From Lachnospiraceae bacterium (GTDB lineage: Bacteria; Bacillota; Clostridia; Lachnospirales; Lachnospiraceae), in NCBI GenBank assembly GCA_900759665.1, contig CAAEWE010000039.1:1-63694 (forward strand): a stretch of 63,694 bases of DNA, in the 5' to 3' direction. The position numbers were made by a program, and so were the translations under genes. This document shows positions 52,822-61,683 of the stretch, piece after piece. The notes under the pieces are model-generated. The model had not been told where the DNA came from. It did not search any database and saw nothing but the letters and a program-made list of their open reading frames with translations. Numbering within the stretch: position 1 is the stretch's first letter; every line of letters begins with the position of its first letter.

Positions 52822-54003
52822 ATGAAAAAAGAGGGATATTATTCCTCCGGACAATTCGCCAAAATGGCGGAAGTATCGGTGCGCACCATCCGATATTACG
52901 ATAAGCAGAATATTTTAAAACCTTCTTATGTAAATGAAAACGGGGCCCGCTTTTACAGTGACCGTGATCTGGCCAGACTGCAGCAGATCCTTCTATTGAA
53001 ATTTTTGGGATTTTCTCTGGACGATATCCGGGAGATCACTGTGGACACAGCGGATTATCATATGATGAAAAACTCTCTGGAGCAGCAGCACAAGCTGATC
53101 CAGGACCGGATTGAACAGATGCAGCTGGTAGAAACTGCCATCCGTGATACCGCAGATGCCATCACGAAAGACCACGAGCCGGATTGGAGTCAGATGCTCC
53201 GTCTGATACATCTGACCGGTATGGAAACAAGCCTGAAACGCCAGTATCAGGATTCTACCAATATCACGGCACGGATCAATCTGCACCAGAAATATTCCGT
53301 CAATAAACAGGGCTGGTTTCCCTGGATCTATCAGCAGGCCGGAATCCGGTCCGATATGCACATTCTGGAACTGGGATGTGGAAATGGTGCTCTCTGGACA
53401 GAAAATCTGGACAAACTGCCGGAGCAGATATCCATCCTGCTTTCCGACACATCCGAAGGCATGCTCCGGGATGTGCGAAGAACCATCGGTACAGGGGATA
53501 TCCGATTTTCCTATCGGACCATTGATTGTGCAGATATTCCATGTGAGGATCATTCCTTTGATCTGGTATTCGCAAACCACGTTTTATTTTACTGTGATGA
53601 TATCGACCAGGTATGCCGAGAGATCCGGCGGGTTCTGAAAAAAGACGGATTGTTTATCTGCAGCACATATGGCTCCCTTCATATGAAGGAGATCAGTCAG
53701 CTGGTGCAGGACTTTGATCCCCACATTCAGCTTGCCGCAGATAATCTTTACGAGCGTTTTGGGCTGGACAATGGTGCCGGGCTTCTGCACCGCCACTTTA
53801 CCCAGGTGGATCTGTCCCGTTATGAGGACAGTATTTATCTGAAAGAACCGGAACCGTTGATTGATTATATCCTGTCGTGTCATGGAAATCAAAACCAGTA
53901 TCTGCTGAACCGGTACAAAGATTTTCGCAATTTTGTCCAGAAAGAAACACAAAAAGGTTTTACCATTACCAAGGATGCAGGCATTTTTCTCTGCCGGGTG
54001 TAA
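52822..54003 (+). CDS. MerR-type regulator fused to a SAM-dependent methyltransferase
   Basis: A 393-residue fusion. Residues 1-75 are a MerR winged helix (YSSGQFAKMAEVSVRTIRYYDKQNILKPSYVNENGARFYS), followed by the long dimerisation helix (about 75-120). From about residue 170 there is a class I methyltransferase with the SAM motif HILELGCGNGALW, DTSEGML, and FDLVFANHVLFY. The C-terminal domain probably acts as effector sensor or enzyme. ATG at 52822 has GGAGGG upstream. Its target could be the MerR-like promoter of rfbA 2.5 kb downstream, a guess based on proximity. Confidence 0.9.
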   Translation: MKKEGYYSSGQFAKMAEVSVRTIRYYDKQNILKPSYVNENGARFYSDRDLARLQQILLLKFLGFSLDDIREITVDTADYHMMKNSLEQQHKLIQDRIEQMQLVETAIRDTADAITKDHEPDWSQMLRLIHLTGMETSLKRQYQDSTNITARINLHQKYSVNKQGWFPWIYQQAGIRSDMHILELGCGNGALWTENLDKLPEQISILLSDTSEGMLRDVRRTIGTGDIRFSYRTIDCADIPCEDHSFDLVFANHVLFYCDDIDQVCREIRRVLKKDGLFICSTYGSLHMKEISQLVQDFDPHIQLAADNLYERFGLDNGAGLLHRHFTQVDLSRYEDSIYLKEPEPLIDYILSCHGNQNQYLLNRYKDFRNFVQKETQKGFTITKDAGIFLCRV

Positions 54004-54052
54004 GAAGCAAACGTAACTGTCAACCAACCACACATTTACAGAGAGGATCTTT

Positions 54053-56443
54053 ATGAGAAAAAATTACAAATCAATTTCCTGTCTGCTGACGGCAGCTCTG
54101 ATTCTGACCGCAGCTCCGTTCCATGCAGACGCACTTACAAAACCAAAGCTGAACAAGAAAAAACTCACCATGAGGGTCGGCCAGAAAAAGAAACTGGTCA
54201 TCAAAAACAAAAAAGCATCCCAGATCAAAAAGATCAAATTTACCGTCAAAAAGAAAAATATAGCACGGGTCAATAAAAAAGGTGTCGTAACCGCTTTGAA
54301 CGAAGGAAATACGAAGCTGGTCTGTAAAGTGACCTTAAAAAACAAAAAAACATATAAGCTCAACTGTAAAATCACAGTGAAAGAGGCAGAAAGCACTGTC
54401 TCCACGGCAACACCGGGAGCCTCCGCTGCTGCCGGCGTTGCCGGCACTCCTGCAGCAAGTGCGGCCGCCTCTGTAAAACCGGGCTCTCCGTCCATGAAAC
54501 CGAACGCTTCCGGCACTCTGGTCCATACGGATGCCCCGGACGTCACGCAAAAACCATCCTCAGGCCCGGATGGTTCTATCACCTCGGATAATACCGACGC
54601 ACCGGCTGACACTGCAAAGCCTGACAACACTCCGGAGACTTCCAAAACTCCGGCCGATACCGCAAAGCCTGTCAACACTCCGGCGGCTTCCAAGGCACCG
54701 GCTGATACCGCAAAGCCTGTCAACACTCCGGCGGCTTCCAAAACTCCGGCTGATACCGCAAAGCCTGACAACACTCCGGAGACTTCTAAAACTCCGGCAT
54801 CTACCGACACGCCGGATACACCAGGTACGCCGTCTCCTTCTTTCCAAGGACCACATCTGTCTGCCAATGGCATTTTGACCTCCGATAATGGCGTGATGCG
54901 TACCGGAATAGATGCCTATGACATTGTAAAGGAAATGGGTGCCGGCACAAACCTCGGCAATACTTTGGAATCCTGTGGTACGTGGATCGACACCTCCAGC
55001 ACTTCCAATTACGAAACCGCATGGGGACAGCCTGTCACCACGCAGGAAATGATCGATGGGATGAAGGCCGCCGGCTTTGACTCCATTCGTATTCCGGTTG
55101 CATGGAGCAATATGATGGCAGACGACGGAACCTACACCATCAACGAAAAGTATTTTAACCGTGTAGAGACCGTGTTAAACTATGCGTTAAATGCAGATAT
55201 GTATGTCATTATCAATATCCATTTTGACAGCGGCTGGTGGGCACGCTTTGGTTCCAAAACGGAGCAGGAACGCAAGGATGCCATGACAAAATATAAAACG
55301 ATGTGGACTCAGATTGCCAATCGTTTTCAGGAATACTCCGACCGTCTGATCTTTGAGTCCGCCAACGAAGAATTGGGCACCCGTTTAAACAGCACCGATG
55401 ATTACAAAGGCTCCGGTTATTACGCAAAGGATGATCTGGATTCCCTTTATAAGCTGACAAACGAGATCAATCAGACCTTCGTGGATATCGTTCGTTCTAC
55501 CGGTGGCAACAATGCCAGACGTTTCCTTCTGATCGCCGGATACGATACCGATATCTCAAAAACCTGCGATCTGAGATACAAAATGCCAACAGATACGATC
55601 GATTCCCATCTGATGGTTTCCATTCATTACTATTCTCCTGCTACCTACTGTATTGTAGATAATCCGAAAAACTCCTGGGGATATGATGCAAGCTGGGGAA
55701 CCGATGAGGACATCAAAGCACTTCAGGGCGAACTGTCACAAATGCGCATATCCTTCGTAAACAAGGGCTACCCCGTCATCATCGGAGAATATGGTGTAAC
55801 AGATACAAAGATCAGCGAAAATAATTTTGTCCGCAAAGAGGGACGTGATCTGTTCTTCCGTAGTGTCTGCGAATTTGCATTAGAAAACAATATGTGCCCG
55901 ATCCTCTGGGACTGCAGTCAGGTTTTTGACCGCAGAAACCTCACCATGACAAACGAGGCAGAAAAAGCATTATATATAGAAATGAATGAAAAGGCACATC
56001 ATTCCGAGCTGGTAAAGCCTTCCGTTTCCGATGATGGTTACCATTGGACTGGTACCGTTGCAAACAGTAACTGGAATGCTTCCAGTGCATCTGCGAGTGA
56101 TATGACCTCCACATTTATTATCACCAAAAACGGGGGCTGCTTTACCATCTCCGGCATTGACTGGTCCGTCTTCAAAAATCCGGTTTTAAAGCTGACCTGC
56201 AAAGAGAGCTCCGGATCTGCCCTATTCCGTCTGGCAAACCAGGTCGATACCAGCAACCAGTACTGGCATCACCTTTATGACAACGGCACCGGTGTCATAT
56301 CCGAAAAAAACATTTCCTCCGGAAGTACCATTTCCATCAATATTCCGCTGGATAATATGACAGCAACCCAGAATCTGTATTTTGCACTGGCAAACAGCTC
56401 TGATTTCAGTGGAACCATTTCGGTCGAAGTCGTGGAAAACTAA
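54053..56443 (+). CDS. secreted GH5 endoglucanase with bacterial Ig-like and linker regions
   Basis: A 796-residue exported enzyme. The signal peptide is about residues 1-28. A lysine-rich Ig-like (BIG2-type) region follows (about 30-115), then a Thr/Pro/Ala linker with four 16-residue tandem repeats (about 185-248). The GH5 catalytic domain spans about 280-640, opening MGAGTNLGNTLESCGTW. The acid/base Glu is E439 in ESANEELGT and the nucleophile is E579 in IIGEYGVTDT. The C-terminal 140 residues form a beta-sandwich-like module (NWNASSASASDMTSTF...), likely carbohydrate-binding. It hydrolyses beta-glucans. RBS GAGAGGATC precedes the ATG; the gene follows the MerR-methyltransferase by 49 bp. 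Confidence 0.93.
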   Translation: MRKNYKSISCLLTAALILTAAPFHADALTKPKLNKKKLTMRVGQKKKLVIKNKKASQIKKIKFTVKKKNIARVNKKGVVTALNEGNTKLVCKVTLKNKKTYKLNCKITVKEAESTVSTATPGASAAAGVAGTPAASAAASVKPGSPSMKPNASGTLVHTDAPDVTQKPSSGPDGSITSDNTDAPADTAKPDNTPETSKTPADTAKPVNTPAASKAPADTAKPVNTPAASKTPADTAKPDNTPETSKTPASTDTPDTPGTPSPSFQGPHLSANGILTSDNGVMRTGIDAYDIVKEMGAGTNLGNTLESCGTWIDTSSTSNYETAWGQPVTTQEMIDGMKAAGFDSIRIPVAWSNMMADDGTYTINEKYFNRVETVLNYALNADMYVIINIHFDSGWWARFGSKTEQERKDAMTKYKTMWTQIANRFQEYSDRLIFESANEELGTRLNSTDDYKGSGYYAKDDLDSLYKLTNEINQTFVDIVRSTGGNNARRFLLIAGYDTDISKTCDLRYKMPTDTIDSHLMVSIHYYSPATYCIVDNPKNSWGYDASWGTDEDIKALQGELSQMRISFVNKGYPVIIGEYGVTDTKISENNFVRKEGRDLFFRSVCEFALENNMCPILWDCSQVFDRRNLTMTNEAEKALYIEMNEKAHHSELVKPSVSDDGYHWTGTVANSNWNASSASASDMTSTFIITKNGGCFTISGIDWSVFKNPVLKLTCKESSGSALFRLANQVDTSNQYWHHLYDNGTGVISEKNISSGSTISINIPLDNMTATQNLYFALANSSDFSGTISVEVVEN
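54605..54796 (+). repeat. four tandem 48-bp repeats in the GH5 linker
   Basis: Four consecutive 48-bp units begin at 54605, 54653, 54701 and 54749, each coding ADTAKP(D/V)NTP(E/A)(T/A)SK(T/A)P. The units differ by a few substitutions only, implying recent duplication. The linker length is likely variable between strains. Confidence 0.9.
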
Positions 56444-56544
56444 TCCTCCCCCTCCGAAAAAGGCGGTAACGTATTCACTTTTCACAAGAATCGATTCTTT
56501 TCGCGGTGAAATTTACAGCAATGTGACAATTTTATAAAAAGGGC

Positions 56545-56575
56545 TTGAAGGTGACGTTACGTCACCTTCTATACT
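56545..56575 (+). promoter_or_regulatory. MerR-type promoter with palindromic 19-bp spacer, upstream of rfbA
   Basis: TTGAAG (56545-56550) and TATACT (56570-56575) are 19 bp apart, longer than normal. A perfect inverted repeat of two 11-bp arms (GAAGGTGACGT and its complement around one central T) fills 56547-56569. Over-long spacers carrying a dyad are the hallmark of MerR-family activated promoters. No U-tract follows, so a terminator for the GH5 gene is less likely. Confidence 0.6.
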
Positions 56576-56668
56576 ATACCCAGAAACAAAAAATAACGCT
56601 TACTTCTATTGGGACTTACACAAATGTAACAAATCACAAAACTGAAAAACAACGAAAGGAGATTTCCT

Positions 56669-57565
56669 ATGAAAGGTATTATCTTAGCCGGCGGTTCCGG
56701 CACAAGACTTTATCCGTTAACCATGGTTACGTCCAAACAGCTTCTGCCGATTTACGACAAGCCAATGATCTATTATCCTCTTGCCGTACTGATGAATGCA
56801 GGAATCCGTGAAATTCTGATCATCTCTACTCCACAGGACACACCTCGTTTTAAGGAGCTTTTAGGAGATGGACATCAGTTTGGCATCGAGCTGACCTATG
56901 AGGTACAGCCAAGCCCGGACGGACTGGCACAGGCTTTTATCATCGGAGAGGAATTCATCGGTAATGATACGGTTGCTATGGTTCTCGGAGACAATATCTT
57001 CTCCGGCCACGGACTGAAAAAACGTCTGAAGGCCGCTGTAGAAAACGCAGAATCAGGCAGGGGAGCAACTGTATTTGGCTACTATGTAGATGATCCGGAA
57101 CGTTTCGGTATCGTGGAGTTTGATCAGGATGGCAAAGCCGTTTCCATCGAGGAGAAACCGGAGAAGCCAAAGAGCAATTACTGCGTCACAGGTCTTTATT
57201 TCTATGATAACCGCGTGGTTCAGTACGCAAAGGATCTCAAACCAAGTGCCAGAGGTGAACTTGAGATCACGGATCTGAACCGTGTTTATCTGGAGAAAGG
57301 CGACCTGAACGTAGAGCTTCTGGGACAGGGATTTACCTGGCTGGATACCGGTACACACGAGAGTCTCGTCGAGGCAACCAATTTCGTAAAGACGATCGAG
57401 TCACACCAGCACCGCAAGATCGCATGTCTGGAAGAGATTGCATATCTGAGCGGATGGATTACCCGGGAAGATGTACTGAAAGCATATGAACCGCTGAAAA
57501 AGAACCAGTACGGTCAGTATCTGATGGATGTACTGGACGGAAAATATATGGATGTGCTTCATTAA
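56669..57565 (+). CDS. rfbA: glucose-1-phosphate thymidylyltransferase
   Basis: A 298-residue nucleotidyltransferase making dTDP-glucose from dTTP and glucose-1-phosphate, the first step to dTDP-L-rhamnose. The N-terminal GGSGTRLYPLTMVTSKQLLPIYDKPMIYYPL is the signature sequence, followed by VLGDNIFSGHGL and EEKPEKPKSNYCVTGLYFYD. AAAGGAG is 8 nt before ATG. It begins an rfbA-rfbB-rfbD operon behind the MerR-like promoter. Confidence 0.97.
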   Translation: MKGIILAGGSGTRLYPLTMVTSKQLLPIYDKPMIYYPLAVLMNAGIREILIISTPQDTPRFKELLGDGHQFGIELTYEVQPSPDGLAQAFIIGEEFIGNDTVAMVLGDNIFSGHGLKKRLKAAVENAESGRGATVFGYYVDDPERFGIVEFDQDGKAVSIEEKPEKPKSNYCVTGLYFYDNRVVQYAKDLKPSARGELEITDLNRVYLEKGDLNVELLGQGFTWLDTGTHESLVEATNFVKTIESHQHRKIACLEEIAYLSGWITREDVLKAYEPLKKNQYGQYLMDVLDGKYMDVLH

Positions 57566-57648
57566 AAATTATTTTGGCCACAATGCAGCAAAGGGAGTCT
57601 TTTAATCCCTCAAACCAATTTATATATTACAGATCAAGGAGAAAAATT

Positions 57649-58668
57649 ATGACTATTATCGTAACCGGCGGTGCCGGATTTATTGGAAGTAACTTTGTAT
57701 TTCACATACTGGACAAATATCCGGACTATCGTATCATCTGTCTGGACTGCCTGACCTACGCCGGAAACCTTTCCACACTGGCACCGGTTATGGACAACCC
57801 GAACTTCCGTTTTGTAAAGGAAGATATTACAGACCGTGAGGCTGTTTACAAATTATTCGAAGAGGAGCATCCGGACATCGTTGTAAACTTCGCTGCCGAG
57901 AGCCACGTAGACCGTTCCATTGAGACTCCGGAAGTATTCCTTCAGACAAATATCATGGGAACTGCCGTACTCATGGATGCATGCCGTAAATACGGTATCA
58001 CCCGTTACCATCAGGTATCTACCGACGAGGTATATGGTGATCTTCCACTGGACAGACCGGATCTGTTCTTTACCGAGGAAACTCCGATCCACACCAGCAG
58101 TCCATACAGCTCATCCAAAGCCGGCGCTGACCTTCTGGTACTGGCATACCACAGAACCTACGGGCTGCCTGTTACCATCAGCCGCTGCTCAAACAACTAC
58201 GGACCATATCACTTCCCGGAGAAGCTGATCCCTCTGATGATCGCAAATGCACTGAATGATAAACCGCTTCCAGTCTATGGTACCGGCGAAAATGTCCGCG
58301 ACTGGCTGTATGTGGAGGATCACTGCAAGGCTATTGACCTGATCATCCACAAGGGACGTGTCGGTGAGGTATACAACATCGGCGGCCACAACGAGATGAC
58401 AAATATTGATATCGTAAAGATCATCTGTAAGGAGCTTGGCAAGCCGGAGAGTCTGATCACTTATGTATCTGACCGTAAGGGACATGATATGCGTTATGCG
58501 ATCGATCCTACCAAGATCCACAATGAACTGGGATGGCTTCCTGAGACAAAATTCGCAGATGGTATCAAGAAGACCATCAAATGGTATCTCGACAATAAAG
58601 AGTGGTGGGAGACCATCATTTCCGGAGAGTACCAGAATTATTATGAGAAAATGTATGGAAATCGCTAA
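57649..58668 (+). CDS. rfbB: dTDP-glucose 4,6-dehydratase
   Basis: A 339-residue extended SDR enzyme. The NAD motif is VTGGAGFIGSNFV, the TDE catalytic segment is in STDEVYGDL, and YSSSKAGADLLVLAYHRTYGLPV contains the YxxxK pair. SRCSNNYGPYHFPEKLIPL completes the substrate site. It uses dTDP-glucose to form dTDP-4-keto-6-deoxyglucose. ATG at 57649 has AAGGAGA upstream. It lies 83 bp after rfbA and 16 bp before rfbD. Confidence 0.97.
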   Translation: MTIIVTGGAGFIGSNFVFHILDKYPDYRIICLDCLTYAGNLSTLAPVMDNPNFRFVKEDITDREAVYKLFEEEHPDIVVNFAAESHVDRSIETPEVFLQTNIMGTAVLMDACRKYGITRYHQVSTDEVYGDLPLDRPDLFFTEETPIHTSSPYSSSKAGADLLVLAYHRTYGLPVTISRCSNNYGPYHFPEKLIPLMIANALNDKPLPVYGTGENVRDWLYVEDHCKAIDLIIHKGRVGEVYNIGGHNEMTNIDIVKIICKELGKPESLITYVSDRKGHDMRYAIDPTKIHNELGWLPETKFADGIKKTIKWYLDNKEWWETIISGEYQNYYEKMYGNR

Positions 58669-58684
58669 AAGAGGTTAAGAAATT

Positions 58685-59626
58685 ATGAAAATATTAGTGA
58701 CCGGCGTTGCCGGACAATTAGGCCATGATGTGATGAACGAGCTTGCGAAAAGAGGCCACGAAGGCATCGGCAGCGATCTTGCACCAAAGTACAGCGGCAT
58801 CGCAGACGGCTCCTATGTAACTACCGCAGAGTATGTGTCCATGGATATTACCGATCGTGCTTCTGTCGCAGAAACATTATTAAAGATCAATCCGGACGCT
58901 GTCATTCACTGCGCCGCCTGGACTGCTGTTGATGCTGCAGAGGACGAGGACAAAAAGGATACTGTTTATGCAGTCAATGCAACAGGTACGGAAAATATTG
59001 CCGCTGTCTGCAAAGATCTGGACTGCAAAATGATGTATATCAGCACCGACTATGTCTTTGACGGACAGGGTACCACTCCATGGGATCCCGACTGCAAGGA
59101 TTACAAGCCATTAAATGTATATGGTGCTTCCAAGCTGGATGGTGAACTGGCAGTGTCCGAAATTCTGGACAAGTATTTTATCGTCCGTATCGCCTGGGTA
59201 TTTGGAACCAACGGCAAAAACTTTATCCGCACCATGCTCAATGTTGCCAAAACACACGACAAGCTCACTGTTGTCAGTGACCAGATCGGTACTCCGACCT
59301 ACACCTTTGATCTGGCAAGACTTCTGGTGGATATGATCGAAACAGACAAATACGGCTACTATCATGCAACCAACGAAGGCGGCTATATCAGCTGGTATGA
59401 TTTCACAAAAGAAATCTTCCGTCAGGCTGTGGCACTGGGACGTACCGAATATGACGAAAACCACGTCACTGTTGCTCCTGTCACCACAGAGGAATACGGC
59501 GCATCAAAGGCTGCAAGACCTTTTAACAGCCGTCTGGATAAGTCCAAGCTCACAGCAAACGGATTTACTCCTCTGCCAACCTGGCAGGATGCGGTTGCCC
59601 GTTATCTGAAGGAGATTGAATTTTAA
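58685..59626 (+). CDS. rfbD: dTDP-4-dehydrorhamnose reductase
   Basis: A 313-residue SDR-type reductase that performs the final step to dTDP-L-rhamnose. VTGVAGQLGHDVMNEL is the cofactor motif, followed by HCAAWTAVDAAEDE, STDYVFDGQG and YGASKLDGE with the Tyr-Lys pair. IAWVFGTNGKNFIRTML and SDQIGTPTYTFDLA are standard RfbD segments. The epimerase gene rfbC is not present between rfbB and rfbD. A strong terminator follows 27 bp later. Confidence 0.96.
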   Translation: MKILVTGVAGQLGHDVMNELAKRGHEGIGSDLAPKYSGIADGSYVTTAEYVSMDITDRASVAETLLKINPDAVIHCAAWTAVDAAEDEDKKDTVYAVNATGTENIAAVCKDLDCKMMYISTDYVFDGQGTTPWDPDCKDYKPLNVYGASKLDGELAVSEILDKYFIVRIAWVFGTNGKNFIRTMLNVAKTHDKLTVVSDQIGTPTYTFDLARLLVDMIETDKYGYYHATNEGGYISWYDFTKEIFRQAVALGRTEYDENHVTVAPVTTEEYGASKAARPFNSRLDKSKLTANGFTPLPTWQDAVARYLKEIEF

Positions 59627-59653
59627 TATTCACATATATCCGACAGAAAATAA

Positions 59654-59702
59654 AAACCGTGGATAAGCATTTGCATAACATGCTTATCCACGGTTTATTT
59701 TT
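59654..59702 (+). terminator. intrinsic terminator after rfbD
   Basis: A perfect 16-bp stem AAACCGTGGATAAGCA with its complement and an 11-nt loop is followed by TTTATTTTT. It ends the rfbABD operon and is immediately followed by the dispersed AGTGTATAG element. Confidence 0.95.
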
Positions 59703-59720
59703 AGTGTATAGAAAAATACT
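59703..59720 (+). repeat. dispersed post-terminator element, copy D
   Basis: AGTGTATAGAAAAATACT follows the rfbD terminator T-tract with no gap, in the same relative orientation to its terminator as copies A and C. It differs from copy A at two positions in the first 16. Confidence 0.7.
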
Positions 59721-59747
59721 TTTTACATATTTACTGTTACTTTTTGC

Positions 59748-61175
59748 TTAGAACCGGAAATCCCTCTTTCCTTCTTTCAGCTCCTCCAGATACTGGATGG
59801 CTCTTTCCCGCACCTTCTCATTTGGCACCTTCTGGATCTCTCTGGCGATCAGCTCCTCACCGATCTGCTTTGTCTCCGGAGATGCATAATCCTCCAGATA
59901 CTCCTTCAAGGTCATCAGCGCATTTGGCTGACAGCAGTTTACGATCTGCCCGGATTTTAACAGCGTCATAAAACGGTCTCCGGTTCTTCCGGCACGGTAA
60001 CATGCGGTACAGAAGCTTGGAATATATCCCATCTTCATCAGCCAGTTTACCACCTCGTCCAATGTACGGGTATCGCTGACATCAAACTGTGCAGAGCTGT
60101 CATCACGAACCGGCTCGGTATAACCACCGACGCTGGTACGGGAACCACCGCTGATCTGGGAAATGCCCAAATGAAGGACATGCTCTCTGGTTTTCTGGGA
60201 TTCTCTGGTTGATATGATCATACCGGTGTATGGCACGGCAATACGGATCACCGCCACGATCTTTTCAAAGATCTCATCCGGCACGGCATTGCTGAAATCG
60301 TCTGTATCAATATCGTCAGCCGGACAGATCCGGGGAACACTGATGGTATGAGGTCCCACTCCCTGCGCTGCCTCCAGATGCTCTGCATGCATCAGGATTC
60401 CTACCAGCTCATAGCGGTATCCCTCCAGACCGAACAGAACACCAAGACCAACATCATCAATACCGCCCTCCATGGCACGGTCCATCGCCTCGGTATGATA
60501 TGCATAATCATGCTTTGGTCCCGTTGGATGGAGCTGCTCATAAGACTCCTTGTTGTAGGTCTCCTGGAACAAAATATAAGTACCGATCCCGGCATTTTTC
60601 AGACGTGTATAATTTTCTACTGTCGTAGCCGCAATGTTGACATTCACACGGCGGATCGCCCCGTTTTTGTGCTTAATGCTGTAGATGGTATCAATACTTT
60701 CCAGAATATATTCCAGCGGATTGTTTACCGGATCCTCTCCCGACTCAATCGCCAGACGCTTATGACCCATATCCTGCAGAGCAATGACCTCATCCCGGAT
60801 CTGTTCCTGGGTCAGCTTGATCCTTGGAATATGCTTATTTTTGTGATGATATGGGCAATAGGTACATCCATTCACACAATAGTTAGAAAGATAAAGAGGT
60901 GCAAACATGACAATACGGTGGCCATAAAATTTCTCCTTGATCTCCATCGCAAGCTCCCGGATCTGACGATTGATCTCCGGATCGTCACACTCCATCAGGA
61001 CTGCCGCCTCCTTGTGGCTGATTCCCTTTGCCTTTTTGGCCTTTTCCAGAATTTCCTTCATCAAAGGAATATTGTCCTTATTTTTCTTTGCATAATCAAG
61101 AGACTCCAGGATCTCCTCATGGTTAATAAACTCCTCTGCCTTCAATGACTTTGGATCATACTTGTAGCTGCTCAT
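59748..61175 (-). CDS. hydG: [FeFe]-hydrogenase H-cluster maturase HydG
   Basis: A 475-residue radical-SAM tyrosine lyase producing the CO and CN ligands of the H-cluster. The radical-SAM motif CVNGCTYCPYH is near residue 97. The C-terminal cluster is CTACYRAGRTGD...NCC, as in HydG and distinct from ThiH. ALESGEDP and ISGGSRTSVGGYTEP match the family. No hydrogenase, hydE or hydF is in the window. A TM1266-type regulator lies upstream on the same strand. Confidence 0.96.
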   Translation of the reverse strand: MSSYKYDPKSLKAEEFINHEEILESLDYAKKNKDNIPLMKEILEKAKKAKGISHKEAAVLMECDDPEINRQIRELAMEIKEKFYGHRIVMFAPLYLSNYCVNGCTYCPYHHKNKHIPRIKLTQEQIRDEVIALQDMGHKRLAIESGEDPVNNPLEYILESIDTIYSIKHKNGAIRRVNVNIAATTVENYTRLKNAGIGTYILFQETYNKESYEQLHPTGPKHDYAYHTEAMDRAMEGGIDDVGLGVLFGLEGYRYELVGILMHAEHLEAAQGVGPHTISVPRICPADDIDTDDFSNAVPDEIFEKIVAVIRIAVPYTGMIISTRESQKTREHVLHLGISQISGGSRTSVGGYTEPVRDDSSAQFDVSDTRTLDEVVNWLMKMGYIPSFCTACYRAGRTGDRFMTLLKSGQIVNCCQPNALMTLKEYLEDYASPETKQIGEELIAREIQKVPNEKVRERAIQYLEELKEGKRDFRF

Positions 61176-61236
61176 TGTGTTTCCTCCATATTCTTGTATC
61201 TGTTATATTTTATCTGTCCAATTTTCAGGACACCAT

Positions 61237-61482
61237 TTACGTCTTGGAATATACCGCCTTTGCACTGACTCCCGGTGTCATTCCCAGCTTGCCGGACAGC
61301 GCACTTACCGTATTGGTATCCGCATCCATGACGACACTGATCACGGAAACGCCCCGCTCCCGGTAGGGCATCCCCATCCTGCCCACAATATACTCCCGGT
61401 ACTCGTGAAGGAGCTCATTGACCCGTTCCACACGATCCATATCCTCCACGATAATACCAAGGATTGCAATTCTTCGATCCAT
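61237..61482 (-). CDS. TM1266-family iron-only hydrogenase system regulator
   Basis: An 81-residue ACT-like/NikR-C-like small protein: MDRRIAILGIIVEDMDRVER, NELLHEYREYIVGRMGMPYRERGVSVISVVMDADTN, LSGKLGMTPGVSAKAVYSK. These match the putative regulator found beside hydrogenase maturation genes. ATG at 61482 follows a GGAGGATGTAGG tract. It lies 61 bp upstream of hydG on the same strand. Confidence 0.85.
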   Translation of the reverse strand: MDRRIAILGIIVEDMDRVERVNELLHEYREYIVGRMGMPYRERGVSVISVVMDADTNTVSALSGKLGMTPGVSAKAVYSKT

Positions 61483-61594
61483 AATAATCCTACATCCTCC
61501 ATCCATAACTTCTGACCACGAACCGTCTGTCTCGTCTCTTTCATCTAAAAGGACAAAACCCATATCTTACCCTTGATCCACACCGCGTTGCGAA

Positions 61595-61611
61595 CATTCC
61601 CCTATACGCTG
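61595..61611 (-). repeat. dispersed post-terminator element, copy C0
   Basis: The minus strand reads CAGCGTATAGGGGAATG right after a hairpin with T5, a variant of the same element. It is the second of two copies in tandem downstream of glpK. Confidence 0.55.
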
Positions 61612-61638
61612 AAAAAGGGCAAAACCAGCGTTTTGCCC
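61612..61638 (-). terminator. second terminator-like hairpin downstream of glpK
   Basis: GGGCAAAAC/GTTTTGCCC forms a 9-bp perfect stem followed by TTTTT on the minus strand. It is 170 bp past the glpK terminator at 61704 and has no gene of its own. A further hairpin AGAATTGC/GCAATTCT lies at 61643-61661. The region 61483-61910 contains no convincing gene. Confidence 0.6.
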
Positions 61639-61683
61639 TCCAAGAATTGCTTCGCAATTCTCGTTGGCTTCCCTCTACGCTAC

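Noticed and set aside
54064..54873. A 269-codon open frame opposite the GH5 N-terminal and linker region
   Set aside because: It is the mirror of a repetitive Ala/Pro/Thr-rich coding region, has a Val/Ser/Gly-repeat product with no family features, and lies entirely inside a well-supported gene on the other strand.
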